64,000 bases of DNA from Virgisporangium aliadipatigenens (GCF_016863615.1 NZ_BOPF01000019.1:62001-126000), one strand, 5' to 3'. Counted from the stretch's first letter, positions 45,216 through 54,448 are shown. A program made the numbers and translations. The notes: a model not told the origin generated them from the sequence alone.

Positions 45216-45710
45216 TCAGAGCCGGTCCCGGCGCCGGAGAACCGTGTACAGCGCGAGGGAGGACGCCACCATCAGACCGATCGACGCCACCACGCCGGCC
45301 GGCTGACCGGAACCCGGGAAGGGCACGTTCTGCCCGTAGAAACCGGTGATGGCGGTCGGCACCGCAATGATGGCCGCGACCGGCGAGACTCGGGGGCGGC
45401 CGAGCCGCGCGGCGATCGGATACGCGGTGACGAACAGGTGTGTGCCGTAGCGGCGCAGGCTCGGCCGGTCCGGCCCTTCGAGGGCGTCGACCAACGCCAG
45501 GTCGTGCAGGTCCGGCGCGGGGTCGAGCGCCTCGATGTCGTCGGTGCCGGCATCGACGACGTCCAGCCACGCCGTGGCGCCCGGTTCACGGGCCGCGTGC
45601 ACAGCGTCGGCCAGTGTGCCGCCGTCGCGGGCCGAGACACCGCCGCGGTACAGCCGAATCCGCGCCGACCCGCCGGCGGTCGGACCCGCGACGGATGCCC
45701 CGGCCCGCAT
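45216..45710 (-). CDS. CorA-like Mg2+ transporter with a large internal deletion
   Basis: A 164-residue protein joining the N-terminal soluble start of a CorA family protein (RIRLYRGGVSARDGG to RRYGTHLFVTAYPIAARLG, about residues 18-105) directly to the CorA C-terminus (AAIIAVPTAITGFYGQNVPFPG followed by one membrane helix). The long central helices and most of the first membrane helix, roughly half of a normal 320-370 residue CorA, are absent without a frame break. The pore motif reads YGQN in place of YGMN. GGAGG lies 8 bases from ATG 45710. Probably unable to form the normal funnel. Confidence 0.65.
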   Translation of the reverse strand: MRAGASVAGPTAGGSARIRLYRGGVSARDGGTLADAVHAAREPGATAWLDVVDAGTDDIEALDPAPDLHDLALVDALEGPDRPSLRRYGTHLFVTAYPIAARLGRPRVSPVAAIIAVPTAITGFYGQNVPFPGSGQPAGVVASIGLMVASSLALYTVLRRRDRL

Positions 45711-45904
45711 GACTCGAGCCTCCACCGGCCCGCACGCACCGGCAAGGGCCACCCGACCCGGTCACCGTACGGCTGTTCGTCCTGGCCCGCCGCCACCACC
45801 CGGCGGCGCCGAGCCAGACCGGCGGCTTCCGGTGCCGCGACGGCCCGGACCCTCTCGTCCCGGATCCAGGCGAATGTGGCTCAGGCCGGGCAGCCGGGTC
45901 GGCC

Positions 45905-45918
45905 GGGACGTTCGGCCC
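45905..45918. promoter_or_regulatory. DosR-like box
   Basis: gggacgttcggccc, an exact core match with central TT, 58 bases ahead of the site-2 protease gene. Confidence 0.72.
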
Positions 45919-45976
45919 TCATGGCGCGGGCCGGCCGGGGCGACGGTCGAGGTGTCACGCGACCGGGGAGGACACG

Positions 45977-47131
45977 ATGAAGCAGACGGTGCGCATGGGC
46001 CGTGTCGCCGGGATTCCGATCGGGTTGCACTGGTCCGTGCTGGTCATCATGTTCCTGCTGGCGCAGGGTCTGGCGATGGTGGCGTTGCCCACCGGTGCGC
46101 CCGGCCGGCCCGCGTGGCTCTACTGGGGCGTCGCGCTGGGCACCGCCGCGCTGTTCCTCGCCTCGCTGCTGGCCCACGAGTTGGCCCACGCGCTGGTGGC
46201 ACGTCACTACGGGATCCCCGTGCGGCGGGTGACCCTGTGGCTGCTCGGCGGAGTGGCCGAACTCGACGGCGACCCGCCGACGCCGACCGCCGACCTGCGG
46301 GTCGCGGCCGTCGGACCGTTGACCAGCGCCGGTATCGGCGGCGTCTGCTTCGCCGCGGCGCTCGCCGTTCGGTCGCTCGTGTCGCCGGTCCCGGTCACCG
46401 CACTCGCCTGGCTGGCGACCATCAATCTGTTGCTGGCCGTGTTCAACATGATTCCGGCCGCGCCGTTGGACGGTGGACGGGTGCTGCGCGCGGCACTGTG
46501 GCGCTGGCGCGGCGACCGGGCCCGCGCGGTGGTGGCCGCCGCCCGCGCCGGGAGCTTCGTCGGCGGTGCGCTCGTGGTCTCCGGCCTGATCGTCATGGTT
46601 CTCGGCGACCTGTCCGGGCTGTGGCTCATCCTGGTGGGCTGGTTCGTGGCCGGGGCGGCACGGGCGGAGGAGCGTGCGGCGCGGGTCGACCGTCTGCTCG
46701 GCCCGCTGCCGGTGCGCGCGGCGATGGATCCGTGTCCACCCACAGTCGCCGACGACGTGAGCATCGCCGAGTTCGTCGACGCCGTCGCGGCGCGCTCGCG
46801 GCACCGGACCTTCTTCGTCGTGGACGCCGGCGGCCATCCGGTCGGCACGGTCGACCTGGAGTCCTGCGGACGGTTCTCCGCGTGGGACCGGCGCACGATG
46901 TCGATCGGCGCGGCCAGCCGGCCCGTGCACGGCGCGTTCGCTCCCGACCTGCCGCTGTCGATGGCCGTCCCGTCCGTGCTGTCGCGGCTCGGTCCGCTGC
47001 CGGTCGTCGACGGCGAGGTGCTGGTCGGGCAGCTGGCCGCCCGCGACATCGAACGGATGCTGGAGTTGACCGCCCTGGGGGTGCGCCCCGGCGCGCACGA
47101 CCCGGGGGCATCGTCTCGGAGGTCGTCATGA
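45977..47131 (+). CDS. Site-2 protease family membrane metalloprotease with CBS region (Rip3-like)
   Basis: A 384-residue intramembrane zinc protease. HELAH at residues 67-71 supplies two zinc ligands, and NMIPAAPLDGGRVL at 157-170 supplies the third. Six hydrophobic segments run to about residue 225, followed by a CBS-like region (PVRAAMDPCPPTVADDVSIAEF onward). This is the plan of Rv2625c (Rip3), a DosR-regulon member. A role in cleaving membrane-bound regulators is inferred from the family. GGGGAGGACACG precedes the ATG. Its stop overlaps the beta-CASP nuclease start. Confidence 0.9.
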   Translation: MKQTVRMGRVAGIPIGLHWSVLVIMFLLAQGLAMVALPTGAPGRPAWLYWGVALGTAALFLASLLAHELAHALVARHYGIPVRRVTLWLLGGVAELDGDPPTPTADLRVAAVGPLTSAGIGGVCFAAALAVRSLVSPVPVTALAWLATINLLLAVFNMIPAAPLDGGRVLRAALWRWRGDRARAVVAAARAGSFVGGALVVSGLIVMVLGDLSGLWLILVGWFVAGAARAEERAARVDRLLGPLPVRAAMDPCPPTVADDVSIAEFVDAVAARSRHRTFFVVDAGGHPVGTVDLESCGRFSAWDRRTMSIGAASRPVHGAFAPDLPLSMAVPSVLSRLGPLPVVDGEVLVGQLAARDIERMLELTALGVRPGAHDPGASSRRSS

Positions 47132-48525
47132 ACACCGCCGTGAGTTTTCTGGGCGCCGCGCGCACCGTCACCGGCAGCCGCTTCGCCGTCACCGCGCCGT
47201 CCGGCCGGACCGTGCTCGTCGACTGCGGGATGTACCAGGGCGCGCGGGAACTGCGCCGGCGCAACTGGTCGCCGTTCCCGCTGCGGGTGGAGGGCATCGA
47301 CGCGGTCGTGCTGAGCCACGCCCACCTCGATCACTGCGGCTGGCTGCCGCGCCTCGTGCGCCACGGCTACCACGGTCCGGTGCTGTGTTCGCCGCGCACC
47401 GCCGAGGTCGCCGCGATCGTGCTGCGCGACGCGGCACACCTGCAGGAGGAGGACGCCGCCCACGCCACCCGGCGCGGGTCGAGCCGACACACCCCGGCGC
47501 TGCCGCTGTTCGACACCGCCGACGCGGAGAAGGCGATCGACCTGTTCCGGCCGGTGCCGTTCGACCGGATGACGCCGATCGGGGCGGACGCCCGGGTCCG
47601 ACTGCGCCCGGCCGGCCACATCCTCGGATCGTCCACTGTGGAACTGGAGTCCGGCGGGCGGACCGTCGTCTTCAGCGGCGACCTCGGCCGCGACGACCAT
47701 CCGCTGCTGTGCCCGCCGCAGCCGCCACCGGCCGCCGACGCCGTCGTCGTGGAGTCGACCTACGGCGATCGCCGGCACCCGCCACGCACGCTGCACCACC
47801 TCGCTGAACATGTGGAGCGCGCGCTCGCCCGCGGCGGCACGGTGCTCGTGCCGGCGTTCGCGGTCGACCGCACGGCCGTGCTGCTGATGGCGCTGCGCGA
47901 CCTGATGCGCTCCGGCGCGCTGCCGACGGTGCCGGTGTACGTGGACAGCCCGATGGCACAGGCCGCCCTGGAGGTGTACCGCGCCGCCGTGCGCGCCGGC
48001 GACCTGCAGATCCGGGACGAGGTGCGCGGCCGCGCGCACGACCCGTTCGACCCGGGGGAACTGCGGTTGGCCCACAGCCCGCAGGAGTCCGCGGCACTGG
48101 ACCGGCTGACCACGCCGTCGATCCTCGTCTCCGCCTCCGGGATGGCCACCGGTGGTCGCGTCCTGCACCACCTCGTACACCTCGCGCCGAACGCCCGGAA
48201 CCTGATCCTGCTACCCGGCTTCCAGGTACCCGGCACGCGGGGCCGCGCCATGCTCGACGGCGCCGCCGCCATCAAGATCTTCGGCGAGTACGTGCCGGTG
48301 CGGGCCGAGGTGGCCGGCCTGGACGACCTGTCCGCGCACGCCGACGCCGAGGGTCTCCTCGCGTGGCTGCGCGGGATGCCGGCACCGCCGCACACCTGCT
48401 ACGTGGTGCACGGCGAACCGGCCGCCGCCGCAGCGCTCACCGCCCGGATCCGGCACGACCTCGGCTGGTGCGCCGTCGTGCCGGAGCTGGGCGAACGGGT
48501 GCTCGTCCAGGGTCGAGCGGCCTAG
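47128..48525 (+). CDS. Metallo-beta-lactamase/beta-CASP ribonuclease-like protein
   Basis: A 465-residue protein of the beta-CASP nuclease family. It opens SFLGAARTVTGSRF and has the zinc motif HAHLDHCG at residues 64-71, GHILGSSTVEL, FSGDLGRDDHPLL, and the C-terminal SASGMATGGRVLHHL and LSAHADAEGLLAWL motifs. Such enzymes process RNA; members of this branch are often linked to stress RNA turnover. GGAGG lies 5 bases ahead of ATG 47128, which is nested in the protease stop, so the two are coupled. Confidence 0.92.
   Translation: MNTAVSFLGAARTVTGSRFAVTAPSGRTVLVDCGMYQGARELRRRNWSPFPLRVEGIDAVVLSHAHLDHCGWLPRLVRHGYHGPVLCSPRTAEVAAIVLRDAAHLQEEDAAHATRRGSSRHTPALPLFDTADAEKAIDLFRPVPFDRMTPIGADARVRLRPAGHILGSSTVELESGGRTVVFSGDLGRDDHPLLCPPQPPPAADAVVVESTYGDRRHPPRTLHHLAEHVERALARGGTVLVPAFAVDRTAVLLMALRDLMRSGALPTVPVYVDSPMAQAALEVYRAAVRAGDLQIRDEVRGRAHDPFDPGELRLAHSPQESAALDRLTTPSILVSASGMATGGRVLHHLVHLAPNARNLILLPGFQVPGTRGRAMLDGAAAIKIFGEYVPVRAEVAGLDDLSAHADAEGLLAWLRGMPAPPHTCYVVHGEPAAAAALTARIRHDLGWCAVVPELGERVLVQGRAA
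47632..47642. repeat. Iterated palindrome TCCACTGTGGA
   Basis: Copy inside the beta-CASP nuclease gene. Confidence 0.6.
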
Positions 48526-48532
48526 CCACGCA

Positions 48533-48546
48533 CGGGCCTTCCGCCC
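48533..48546. promoter_or_regulatory. Degenerate DosR-like palindrome
   Basis: cgggccttccgccc, a one-base-shortened palindrome ahead of the Hsp20 gene. It does not fit the 14-bp core cleanly. Confidence 0.3.
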
Positions 48547-48605
48547 TGTCCGCCGGCCGGTACCGCGGATGCAATGGAGACAACAGGCGAATGGAGGTGT
48601 TATCG

Positions 48606-49004
48606 ATGGCTCCGCTGCTGCCCCGTCTCTTCGCCGACGTCGGCGGACTGTTCGAACCCGAGTTCCCGTTCCGGCTCTCCTCGATGATGCGGGTGGAAGA
48701 CACCCTGACCGACGAGGAGTACACGGTTCGCGCCGAACTGCCCGGCCTCGACCCGGAGAAGGACGTCACGCTCACGGTGACGGACGGCATGCTGGTGATC
48801 CACGCGGAGCGCCGTGAGGAGGAGAGGACGTCGACCCGTTCCGAGTTCCGTTACGGCGTCTTCCAGCGAACGATCCGGCTCCCCGCGAACGCCGACGAGG
48901 AGAAGATCGCCGCGGCCTACGACAAAGGGATCCTGACGGTGACCGTGCCGTTGACCGCGCCGACGGCGAGCAAACGGGAGATTCCGATCGGCAAGACCGG
49001 TTGA
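48606..49004 (+). CDS. Small heat shock protein, Hsp20/alpha-crystallin
   Basis: A 132-residue alpha-crystallin chaperone: VEDTLTDEEYTVRAELPGLDPEKDVTLTV opens the beta-sandwich near residue 28, FQRTIRLPANADEEKIAAAYDKGILTVTVP closes it, and a C-terminal I-P-I appears in REIPIG for oligomer contacts. It resembles HspX (Rv2031c), the best-known DosR target. GGAGG is 8 bases ahead of ATG 48606. It follows the nuclease by 80 bases and may share its transcript. Confidence 0.93.
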   Translation: MAPLLPRLFADVGGLFEPEFPFRLSSMMRVEDTLTDEEYTVRAELPGLDPEKDVTLTVTDGMLVIHAERREEERTSTRSEFRYGVFQRTIRLPANADEEKIAAAYDKGILTVTVPLTAPTASKREIPIGKTG

Positions 49005-49077
49005 TCCCGAGCGCGCAACCGCCGGTCGACCGTTCCGGTCGGCCGGCGGCCGTATTCGGAGGCAGGCAATGTCCGAT

Positions 49078-49242
49078 AGGAGATCGTGGAACGGAGCCTG
49101 CTGCTCGAACCGACCGACATCGCCGTCACGGTCGACGACGGCGTCGTCACCCTCACCGGCACCGTCGACCGCCGCTCCACGGCCCGGATCGCGGTGAGCC
49201 TCACGCGCGCGTTCGCCGGCGTGGTGGACGTCGTGGACGGGC
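49078..49242 (+). pseudogene. BON-domain fragment, near-identical copy of 19652-19816
   Basis: 165 bases matching the 3' BON-coding part of the CBS/BON gene at 19195 with four substitutions (my alignment by eye). Neither the CBS part nor the original stop is present. The reading frame is kept across the fragment (VERSLLLEPTDIAVTVDDG) but then enters unrelated sequence. The fragment ends 8 bases before the stop of a small antisense ORF. It looks like a recent ectopic duplication rather than a gene. Confidence 0.75.
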
Positions 49243-49250
49243 CGCGGCCG

Positions 49251-49370
49251 TCAGTCCAGGTACTTCTGGCCCAGACACAGCACGAACAGCACCGCGAGCG
49301 TGCTGAACAGCAGAATGATCGACCAGCCCAGGACGCGCCCGCGGTGCGGGTCTTCCGGTTCCCCCGACAT
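49251..49370 (-). CDS. Possible 39-residue single-pass membrane protein
   Basis: A short frame reading MSGEPEDPHRGRVLGWS, then a clean hydrophobic helix (IILLFSTLAVLFVLCLG) and the end QKYLD. Composition and charge order fit a real small membrane protein, with the N-terminus carrying the acidic/basic mix. No ribosome binding site is visible before ATG 49370, so expression is uncertain. It lies between the BON remnant and a CBS gene on the same strand. Confidence 0.4.
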   Translation of the reverse strand: MSGEPEDPHRGRVLGWSIILLFSTLAVLFVLCLGQKYLD

Positions 49371-49519
49371 CGGTCGATCGTTACACACTCGTCGATGGGC
49401 CGCTGCCCGGGCCGCACCGTCACGTGCCTGCGAAGTCCGTTCGCCGGACCGGGCCCGGGTCGCGACGCGGCCTCCGACACCGCCACCCGCGCTCGTCGAC
49501 GCCGGCCGGTCGAGCCGAC

Positions 49520-50185
49520 TCAGCCGAGGCCGACACTTGCCAGCGGGCCGTCGTCGTGGCGCCACGCGATGCGGTTCTCCACCGCGACGACGCCCTCGAC
49601 GCTGCCGGCCGCCTCGGCGACGTCGTTCGCCGTGGAGCGCAGCCGCACCTCGCCGTCGAGCGCCACGACGCCGTCGTGCACCTCGGCCGTGACGTCGTCG
49701 CCCGCCCCGGCCGGCAGCGCGTCGGCCGTGACGTCGCGGGCGATGTCTCCCTCCGGCCGCAGGAACACCCGCAGCAGGTCGCGCCGGGTCACCATGCCGA
49801 CGAGCCGGCCCAGGTCGTTGACGACGGGCAGCCGGTGCACACCGGTCGACTCCATCAGGTGCACGGCGGCCTTGACGGAACTGCTCGACGACACCGACAC
49901 CGCCGGTGCGCTCATCAGGTCCCCGGCCACCACACCGGCCGCCTTCGCCGCCTCCTGGCGGTGCGTCAGGCGTTCCCACAGCCGGGGCCGCTCGACGGCG
50001 AACTCCAGCTTGTACATCAGGTCCGTCTCGGACACGATGCCGAGCACCCGGTTGTCCCGGTCCACCACCGGAACGGCGCTGACCGACGCGGCGTCCATGG
50101 CGTCGACCACGGTCCGGAACGGCGTGTCCGCGGTCACCGACACGACATTGGTGGACATGACGTCGGTAACGGCAAAGCCGCTCAT
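49520..50185 (-). CDS. CBS-pair plus BON domain protein
   Basis: A 221-residue protein: CBS1 (VTDVMSTNVVSVTADTPFRT to GIVSETDLMYKLEF, about 5-62), CBS2 (GDLMSAPAVSVSSSSSVKAAVH to GMVTRRDLLRVF, 85-140) and BON (150-205, ARDVTADALPAGAGDDVTAEVH). GAGGAGGTCGTC precedes ATG 50185; the frame is open upstream. Divergent from the USP-pfl operon across a region with three box candidates. The layout is the same as the proteins at 15882 and 19195. Confidence 0.9.
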   Translation of the reverse strand: MSGFAVTDVMSTNVVSVTADTPFRTVVDAMDAASVSAVPVVDRDNRVLGIVSETDLMYKLEFAVERPRLWERLTHRQEAAKAAGVVAGDLMSAPAVSVSSSSSVKAAVHLMESTGVHRLPVVNDLGRLVGMVTRRDLLRVFLRPEGDIARDVTADALPAGAGDDVTAEVHDGVVALDGEVRLRSTANDVAEAAGSVEGVVAVENRIAWRHDDGPLASVGLG

Positions 50186-50274
50186 GACGACCTCCTCGAA
50201 GGCTTTCGATGCTTCCGCCGTGACGCTAACGGCGCGTCCGCCCACGGCGTCAGTGCTGCTGGTCCCCGCGCGCC

Positions 50275-50288
50275 CGGACCTTGGTCCG
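50275..50288. promoter_or_regulatory. DosR-like palindrome with altered outer bases
   Basis: cggaccttggtccg, a perfect palindrome sharing GGACCTTGGTCC with the cydA site at 54449; 89 bases ahead of the CBS gene. Confidence 0.4.
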
Positions 50289-50299
50289 CCGCCTCCGTA

Positions 50300-50313
50300 G
50301 GGCCGATGTGCCC
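50300..50313. promoter_or_regulatory. DosR-like box, one mismatch
   Basis: gggccgatgtgccc, 114 bases ahead of the CBS gene in the divergent region. Confidence 0.5.
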
Positions 50314-50384
50314 TGGGCGTGAGCGTGCGCGAGGAACGGCGCGGTCGTCACCTCCGACGGCGGTTGGAGGGCCTGATCGGGTTC

Positions 50385-50398
50385 GGGTCCAAAGTCCC
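50385..50398. promoter_or_regulatory. DosR-like box
   Basis: gggtccaaagtccc, an exact core match closest in sequence to the mycobacterial box; 86 bases ahead of the USP-pflB-pflA operon. Confidence 0.75.
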
Positions 50399-50484
50399 CC
50401 CGCCCGATGGCGGTCGGCCCTGCGGGGATCGACGCCGCCGGATCAGGCTGGAGGCGAAGAGCGCGAGTCCCGAGGGAGGACGCC

Positions 50485-51333
50485 ATGGAGCGCAACGAGA
50501 TCGTCGTCGGGGTGGACGGTTCCACCCAGAGCCGCGCCGCACTGCGCTTCGCGGCCGCCGAGGCCGCCCGTCACGACGCGGCGCTGCGCATCGTCGCGGC
50601 GTACGAGACGGACGTCCGGGCGGCCCGGTTCGGTGGGGCGGAACGGCTGGAGCAGGTCGTCCGCGAGCTCTCCGAGGAGATCGTCGCCGAGGCCGTGGCG
50701 GAGGTCCGCACCGCAACGGCCACCGGCGCCGCGATCGCGGGAACGCCCGGGCACGTGCTCCTGGACGCCTCGCGCGGCGCGCGCCTGCTGGTCGTCGGCA
50801 ACCGCGGCCACGGCGGCTTCGGCAGCCTGCTGCTCGGCTCGGTGAGCCAGCACGTGGCGCTGAACGCACAGGTGCCGGTCGTCGTGGTGCGCGGCAACGC
50901 CGAACCGGCCGGCCGTCCGGTCATCGCCGGCGTGGACACGCTCGAGCGCGCCGACGCCGTCCTGGGCGTCGCCTTCGCGGAGGCTGCCGCGCGCGGCACG
51001 GGTGTCGTGGCGGTGCACGCCTACCGGGTGCCGGTGCCGGCGTGGACCATCACGTACGCGCCGATCCCGGGCGAGGCCGAGGCGATCCGCCAGGCGGCAG
51101 CCGAGGACCTGGACACCGCGCTGGCGTCGTGGCGGGAGAAGTACCCGAGCGTGCCGGTGGAGGCGTTGGTGGGCCGGGGCAGCGCCGCCCGCATGCTGGT
51201 CGACATCTCGCACAGCGGCGCCCTGGTCGTGGTCGGCTCGCGCGGCCACAACGCGACCGTCGGTGCCCTGCTGGGCTCGGTCGCGACGCAGCTGCTGCAC
51301 CACTCCGACAGCCCCGTGCTGATCGCGCACTGA
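50485..51333 (+). CDS. Universal stress protein, tandem UspA domains
   Basis: A 282-residue tandem USP with both loops intact: GNRGHGGFGSLLLGSVS and GSRGHNATVGALLGSVA. It starts EIVVGVDGSTQSRAALRFAA after GAGGGAGGACGCC. Only 29 bases separate it from pflB, and there is no box in that gap, so it is the first gene of a USP-pflB-pflA operon. The pairing may link energy status (ATP/AMP binding) to the fermentation enzyme, but that is speculation. Confidence 0.93.
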   Translation: MERNEIVVGVDGSTQSRAALRFAAAEAARHDAALRIVAAYETDVRAARFGGAERLEQVVRELSEEIVAEAVAEVRTATATGAAIAGTPGHVLLDASRGARLLVVGNRGHGGFGSLLLGSVSQHVALNAQVPVVVVRGNAEPAGRPVIAGVDTLERADAVLGVAFAEAAARGTGVVAVHAYRVPVPAWTITYAPIPGEAEAIRQAAAEDLDTALASWREKYPSVPVEALVGRGSAARMLVDISHSGALVVVGSRGHNATVGALLGSVATQLLHHSDSPVLIAH

Positions 51334-51336
51334 CCC

Positions 51337-51347
51337 TCCACTGTGGA
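51337..51347. repeat. Iterated palindrome TCCACTGTGGA
   Basis: Copy in the short USP-pflB spacer. Confidence 0.6.
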
Positions 51348-51362
51348 TAGAAGGGCTGACCG

Positions 51363-53618
51363 ATGACCGAGACCGTGACCACCGTCGCACCCACCGCCTG
51401 GCGCGGGTTCCAGGGCGGCCGCTGGCGGGACCGCGTCGACGTGGCCGACTTCGTGCGCGCCAACGTGCGCCCGTACAGCGGCGACGCGGCTTTCCTGGCC
51501 GGGCCGACCGGCCGCACGAGCGCGCTGTGGAACGCCCTCACGGCGATGTTCCCCGTCGAGCGCGAACGCGGTGTGTACGACGTGGACGCCACGACCCCGG
51601 CGGCCATCACCGCGCACGCGCCCGGCTACATCGACCGGGACAACGAGCTCATCGTCGGCCTGCAGACCGACGCGCCGCTGAAGCGGGCCATCATGCCGTT
51701 CGGCGGGCTGCGCATGGTCGAGTCGTCGCTGGCCGCCTACGGCTACGAACTGGACCCGACGCTGCGGCGCGTCTTCACCGAGTACCGCAAGACGCACAAC
51801 GCCGGCGTGTTCGACGCCTACACGCCGCAGATCCTGGCCGCGCGCAAGGCCGGCATCGTCACCGGCCTGCCGGACGCCTACGGCCGGGGTCGCATCATCG
51901 GCGACTACCGGCGGGTGGCGCTGTACGGCGTGGACTTCCTCGTCGAGGCGAAGCGGCTGGAGAAGTCGGGGCTGGACGAGCGCCCGGCCATCGCCGACGT
52001 GATCCGTGACCGCGAGGAGCTGTCCGAGCAGATCCGCGCATTGGGCGAACTGAAGCAGATGGCCGCCTCGTACGGGTTCGACATCTCCGGGCCGGCGCGC
52101 ACCGCGCACGAGGCGGTGCAGTGGCTGTACTTCGCCTACCTCGCGGCGACCAAGGAGCAGAACGGCGCGGCCATGTCGCTCGGCCGCACGGCGACGTTCC
52201 TCGACTGCTACCTCGAACGGGACATCGCCGAGGGGCGCCTCACCGAGGAACGCGCGCAGGAGCTCATCGACGACCTCGTCATCAAGCTGCGCATCATCCG
52301 GTTCCTGCGCACGCCCGAGTACGACCAGCTCTTCTCCGGCGATCCCACGTGGGTCACCGAGTCGCTGGGCGGCATGTCGGACGACGGCCGCACGCTGGTG
52401 ACCCGCACGTCGTTCCGCTATCTGCAGACGCTCTACAACCTGGGGCCGGCTCCGGAGCCGAACCTGACCGTGCTGTGGTCGCCCTCGCTGCCGGCCGGCT
52501 TCAAGCGGTTCTGCGCCCAGGTGTCGCTGGACACCAGCGCCATCCAGTACGAGAACGACGAACTGCTGCGCCCCTACCTCGGCGACGACGCGGCGATCGC
52601 CTGCTGCGTCTCGGGCATGCGCGTCGGGCGGGACATGCAGTTCTTCGGCGCCCGGGTGAACGCGGCCAAGGCGCTGCTGTACGCGGTCAACGGCGGGCGC
52701 GACGAGGTGAGCGGCGCACAGGTGGCCCCGCCGAGCGCACCGTTGACCGGTGACGTGCTCGAATACGACGCGGTGCTGGCCGCCTACGACCGCACGCTCG
52801 ACTGGCTCGCCGCGACGTATGTCGACGCCCTCAACACCATCCACTACATGCACGACAGGTACGACTACGAACGCCTCGAGATGGCGCTGCACGACTACCC
52901 CGTGCGCCGCTTCCTGGCGTGCGGCATCGCCGGCCTCTCCGTCGCGGTCGACAGCCTCTCGGCCATCCGCTACGCGACGGTCACGCCGGTGCGCGACGCG
53001 GCCAGCGGCCTCGTCGTCGACTACGTGGTCGACGGGGAGTTCCCGACGTACGGCAACGACGACGACCGCGCGGACGACATCGCGGTGTGGCTGGTGCAGG
53101 CGTTCATGGACAAGGTGCGCAGCCGCCCCACCTACCGGGACGCCATCCACACCCAGTCGGTGCTGACCATCACGTCGAACGTCGTCTACGGCCGGCACAC
53201 CGGCAACACGCCCGACGGCCGGCGGGCCGGCGAGCCGTTCGCCCCGGGCGCCAACCCGATGAACGGCCGCGACCGCCACGGGCTCGTCGCCAGCGCCGTG
53301 TCGGTGGCGAAGCTGCCGTTCGAGAGCGCGCGCGACGGCATCTCGCTGACGAGCACCATCACCCCGGACGGCCTCGGCCGCACCCGGGACGAGCGGATCA
53401 CCAACCTGGTCGGCGTGCTCGACGGCTACACCACCGCCGGCGGCTTCCACATGAACGTCAACGTGCTCGACCGGGAGACCCTGCTCGACGCGATGGCCCA
53501 TCCGGAGAAGTACCCCCAGCTGACCGTGCGCGTCTCCGGCTACGCCGTCAACTTCGTGCGCCTCACCCCGGAACAGCAGCGCGACGTCATCAACCGCACG
53601 TTCCACGACAAGTCATGA
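51363..53618 (+). CDS. pflB: Formate acetyltransferase (pyruvate formate-lyase)
   Basis: A 751-residue glycyl-radical enzyme converting pyruvate and CoA to acetyl-CoA and formate. The catalytic cysteine pair sits in IACCVSGM (residues 414-415), and the glycyl radical site in RVSGYAVNF (Gly about 726, 25 residues from the end). [21 protein letters not shown] and [23 protein letters not shown] are also classic PflB features. The enzyme is oxygen-labile, which is striking in an actinomycete. AGAAGGG lies ahead of ATG 51363. pflA overlaps its stop. Confidence 0.97.
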   Translation: MTETVTTVAPTAWRGFQGGRWRDRVDVADFVRANVRPYSGDAAFLAGPTGRTSALWNALTAMFPVERERGVYDVDATTPAAITAHAPGYIDRDNELIVGLQTDAPLKRAIMPFGGLRMVESSLAAYGYELDPTLRRVFTEYRKTHNAGVFDAYTPQILAARKAGIVTGLPDAYGRGRIIGDYRRVALYGVDFLVEAKRLEKSGLDERPAIADVIRDREELSEQIRALGELKQMAASYGFDISGPARTAHEAVQWLYFAYLAATKEQNGAAMSLGRTATFLDCYLERDIAEGRLTEERAQELIDDLVIKLRIIRFLRTPEYDQLFSGDPTWVTESLGGMSDDGRTLVTRTSFRYLQTLYNLGPAPEPNLTVLWSPSLPAGFKRFCAQVSLDTSAIQYENDELLRPYLGDDAAIACCVSGMRVGRDMQFFGARVNAAKALLYAVNGGRDEVSGAQVAPPSAPLTGDVLEYDAVLAAYDRTLDWLAATYVDALNTIHYMHDRYDYERLEMALHDYPVRRFLACGIAGLSVAVDSLSAIRYATVTPVRDAASGLVVDYVVDGEFPTYGNDDDRADDIAVWLVQAFMDKVRSRPTYRDAIHTQSVLTITSNVVYGRHTGNTPDGRRAGEPFAPGANPMNGRDRHGLVASAVSVAKLPFESARDGISLTSTITPDGLGRTRDERITNLVGVLDGYTTAGGFHMNVNVLDRETLLDAMAHPEKYPQLTVRVSGYAVNFVRLTPEQQRDVINRTFHDKS

Positions 53619-54361
53619 CCGCACGCACGTGGCGCGAGGTCCCGGGAGTGCTGCACTCCTGGGACCTCTCCACCGGCGTCGACGGGCCGGGCACCAGGTT
53701 CGTGGCGTTCCTCGCCGGGTGCCCGTTGCGCTGCCTCTACTGCCAGAACCCGGACACGTGGCACATCCGCGACGGCGATGCCACCAACGCCGGTCAGGTC
53801 ATCGACCGCGCCGCCCGCTACGGCCCGTTCACGACCCGGGGCGGCGGGCTCACGCTCAGCGGCGGCGAACCGCTGCGCCAGCCGGAGTTCGCCGGGGCGC
53901 TGCTGACCGGCGCGAAGGAGGCCGGCCTGCACACCGCCCTGGACACCTCCGGCTTCCTCGGCGCGCGGGCGAGCGACGCTCTTCTCTCGCACACGGATCT
54001 GGTGCTGCTGGACATCAAGTCCTGGAATCCCGTCACCTACAAACGGGTCACCGGCGTCGAACTCGAACCCACGCTCGCCTTCGCCGAACGCGTCGCCGGC
54101 CTGGGTGTGCCGATGTGGATCCGGTTCGTCCTCGTGCCGGGGCTCACCGACGCGCCGGAGAACGTCGCCGGGCTCGCCCGCTTCGCCGCCGGACTGTCCA
54201 CAGTGGAACGCGTGGACGTGTTGCCGTTCCACCGGATGGGCGCCGCCAAGTACGAACGCCTCGGAATACCGTTTCCACTCGAGGACGTGGCGCCTCCCCG
54301 TTCCGAGCTGATCGCCCGCGTGCGCGAACAGTTCGCCGCGGCGGGGCTCGTCGTCAGCTGA
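53615..54361 (+). CDS. pflA: Pyruvate formate-lyase activating enzyme
   Basis: A 248-residue radical SAM enzyme that installs the glycyl radical on PflB. The cluster motif is CPLRCLYC near residue 34, with [18 protein letters not shown] for SAM binding and [13 protein letters not shown] near the end. ATG 53615 is nested in the pflB stop (ATGA). It needs a one-electron donor; the flavodoxin at 18666 is a candidate within the same island. Confidence 0.96.
   Translation: MTARTWREVPGVLHSWDLSTGVDGPGTRFVAFLAGCPLRCLYCQNPDTWHIRDGDATNAGQVIDRAARYGPFTTRGGGLTLSGGEPLRQPEFAGALLTGAKEAGLHTALDTSGFLGARASDALLSHTDLVLLDIKSWNPVTYKRVTGVELEPTLAFAERVAGLGVPMWIRFVLVPGLTDAPENVAGLARFAAGLSTVERVDVLPFHRMGAAKYERLGIPFPLEDVAPPRSELIARVREQFAAAGLVVS
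54197..54207. repeat. Iterated palindrome TCCACAGTGGA
   Basis: Copy inside pflA. Confidence 0.6.
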
Positions 54362-54448
54362 CCGGGTCGCCAACCGGATCACATCAGTGACAGGCCGCGG
54401 CAGCCCCTTCGGAGGTCGCGGTCGACAGCACGGCGGTCCGTGGCGGAC

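Noticed and set aside
48363-48605. Upstream extension of the Hsp20 frame
   Set aside because: The extension overlaps the nuclease gene and has no ribosome binding site, while ATG 48606 has GGAGG at 8 bases and matches the family start.
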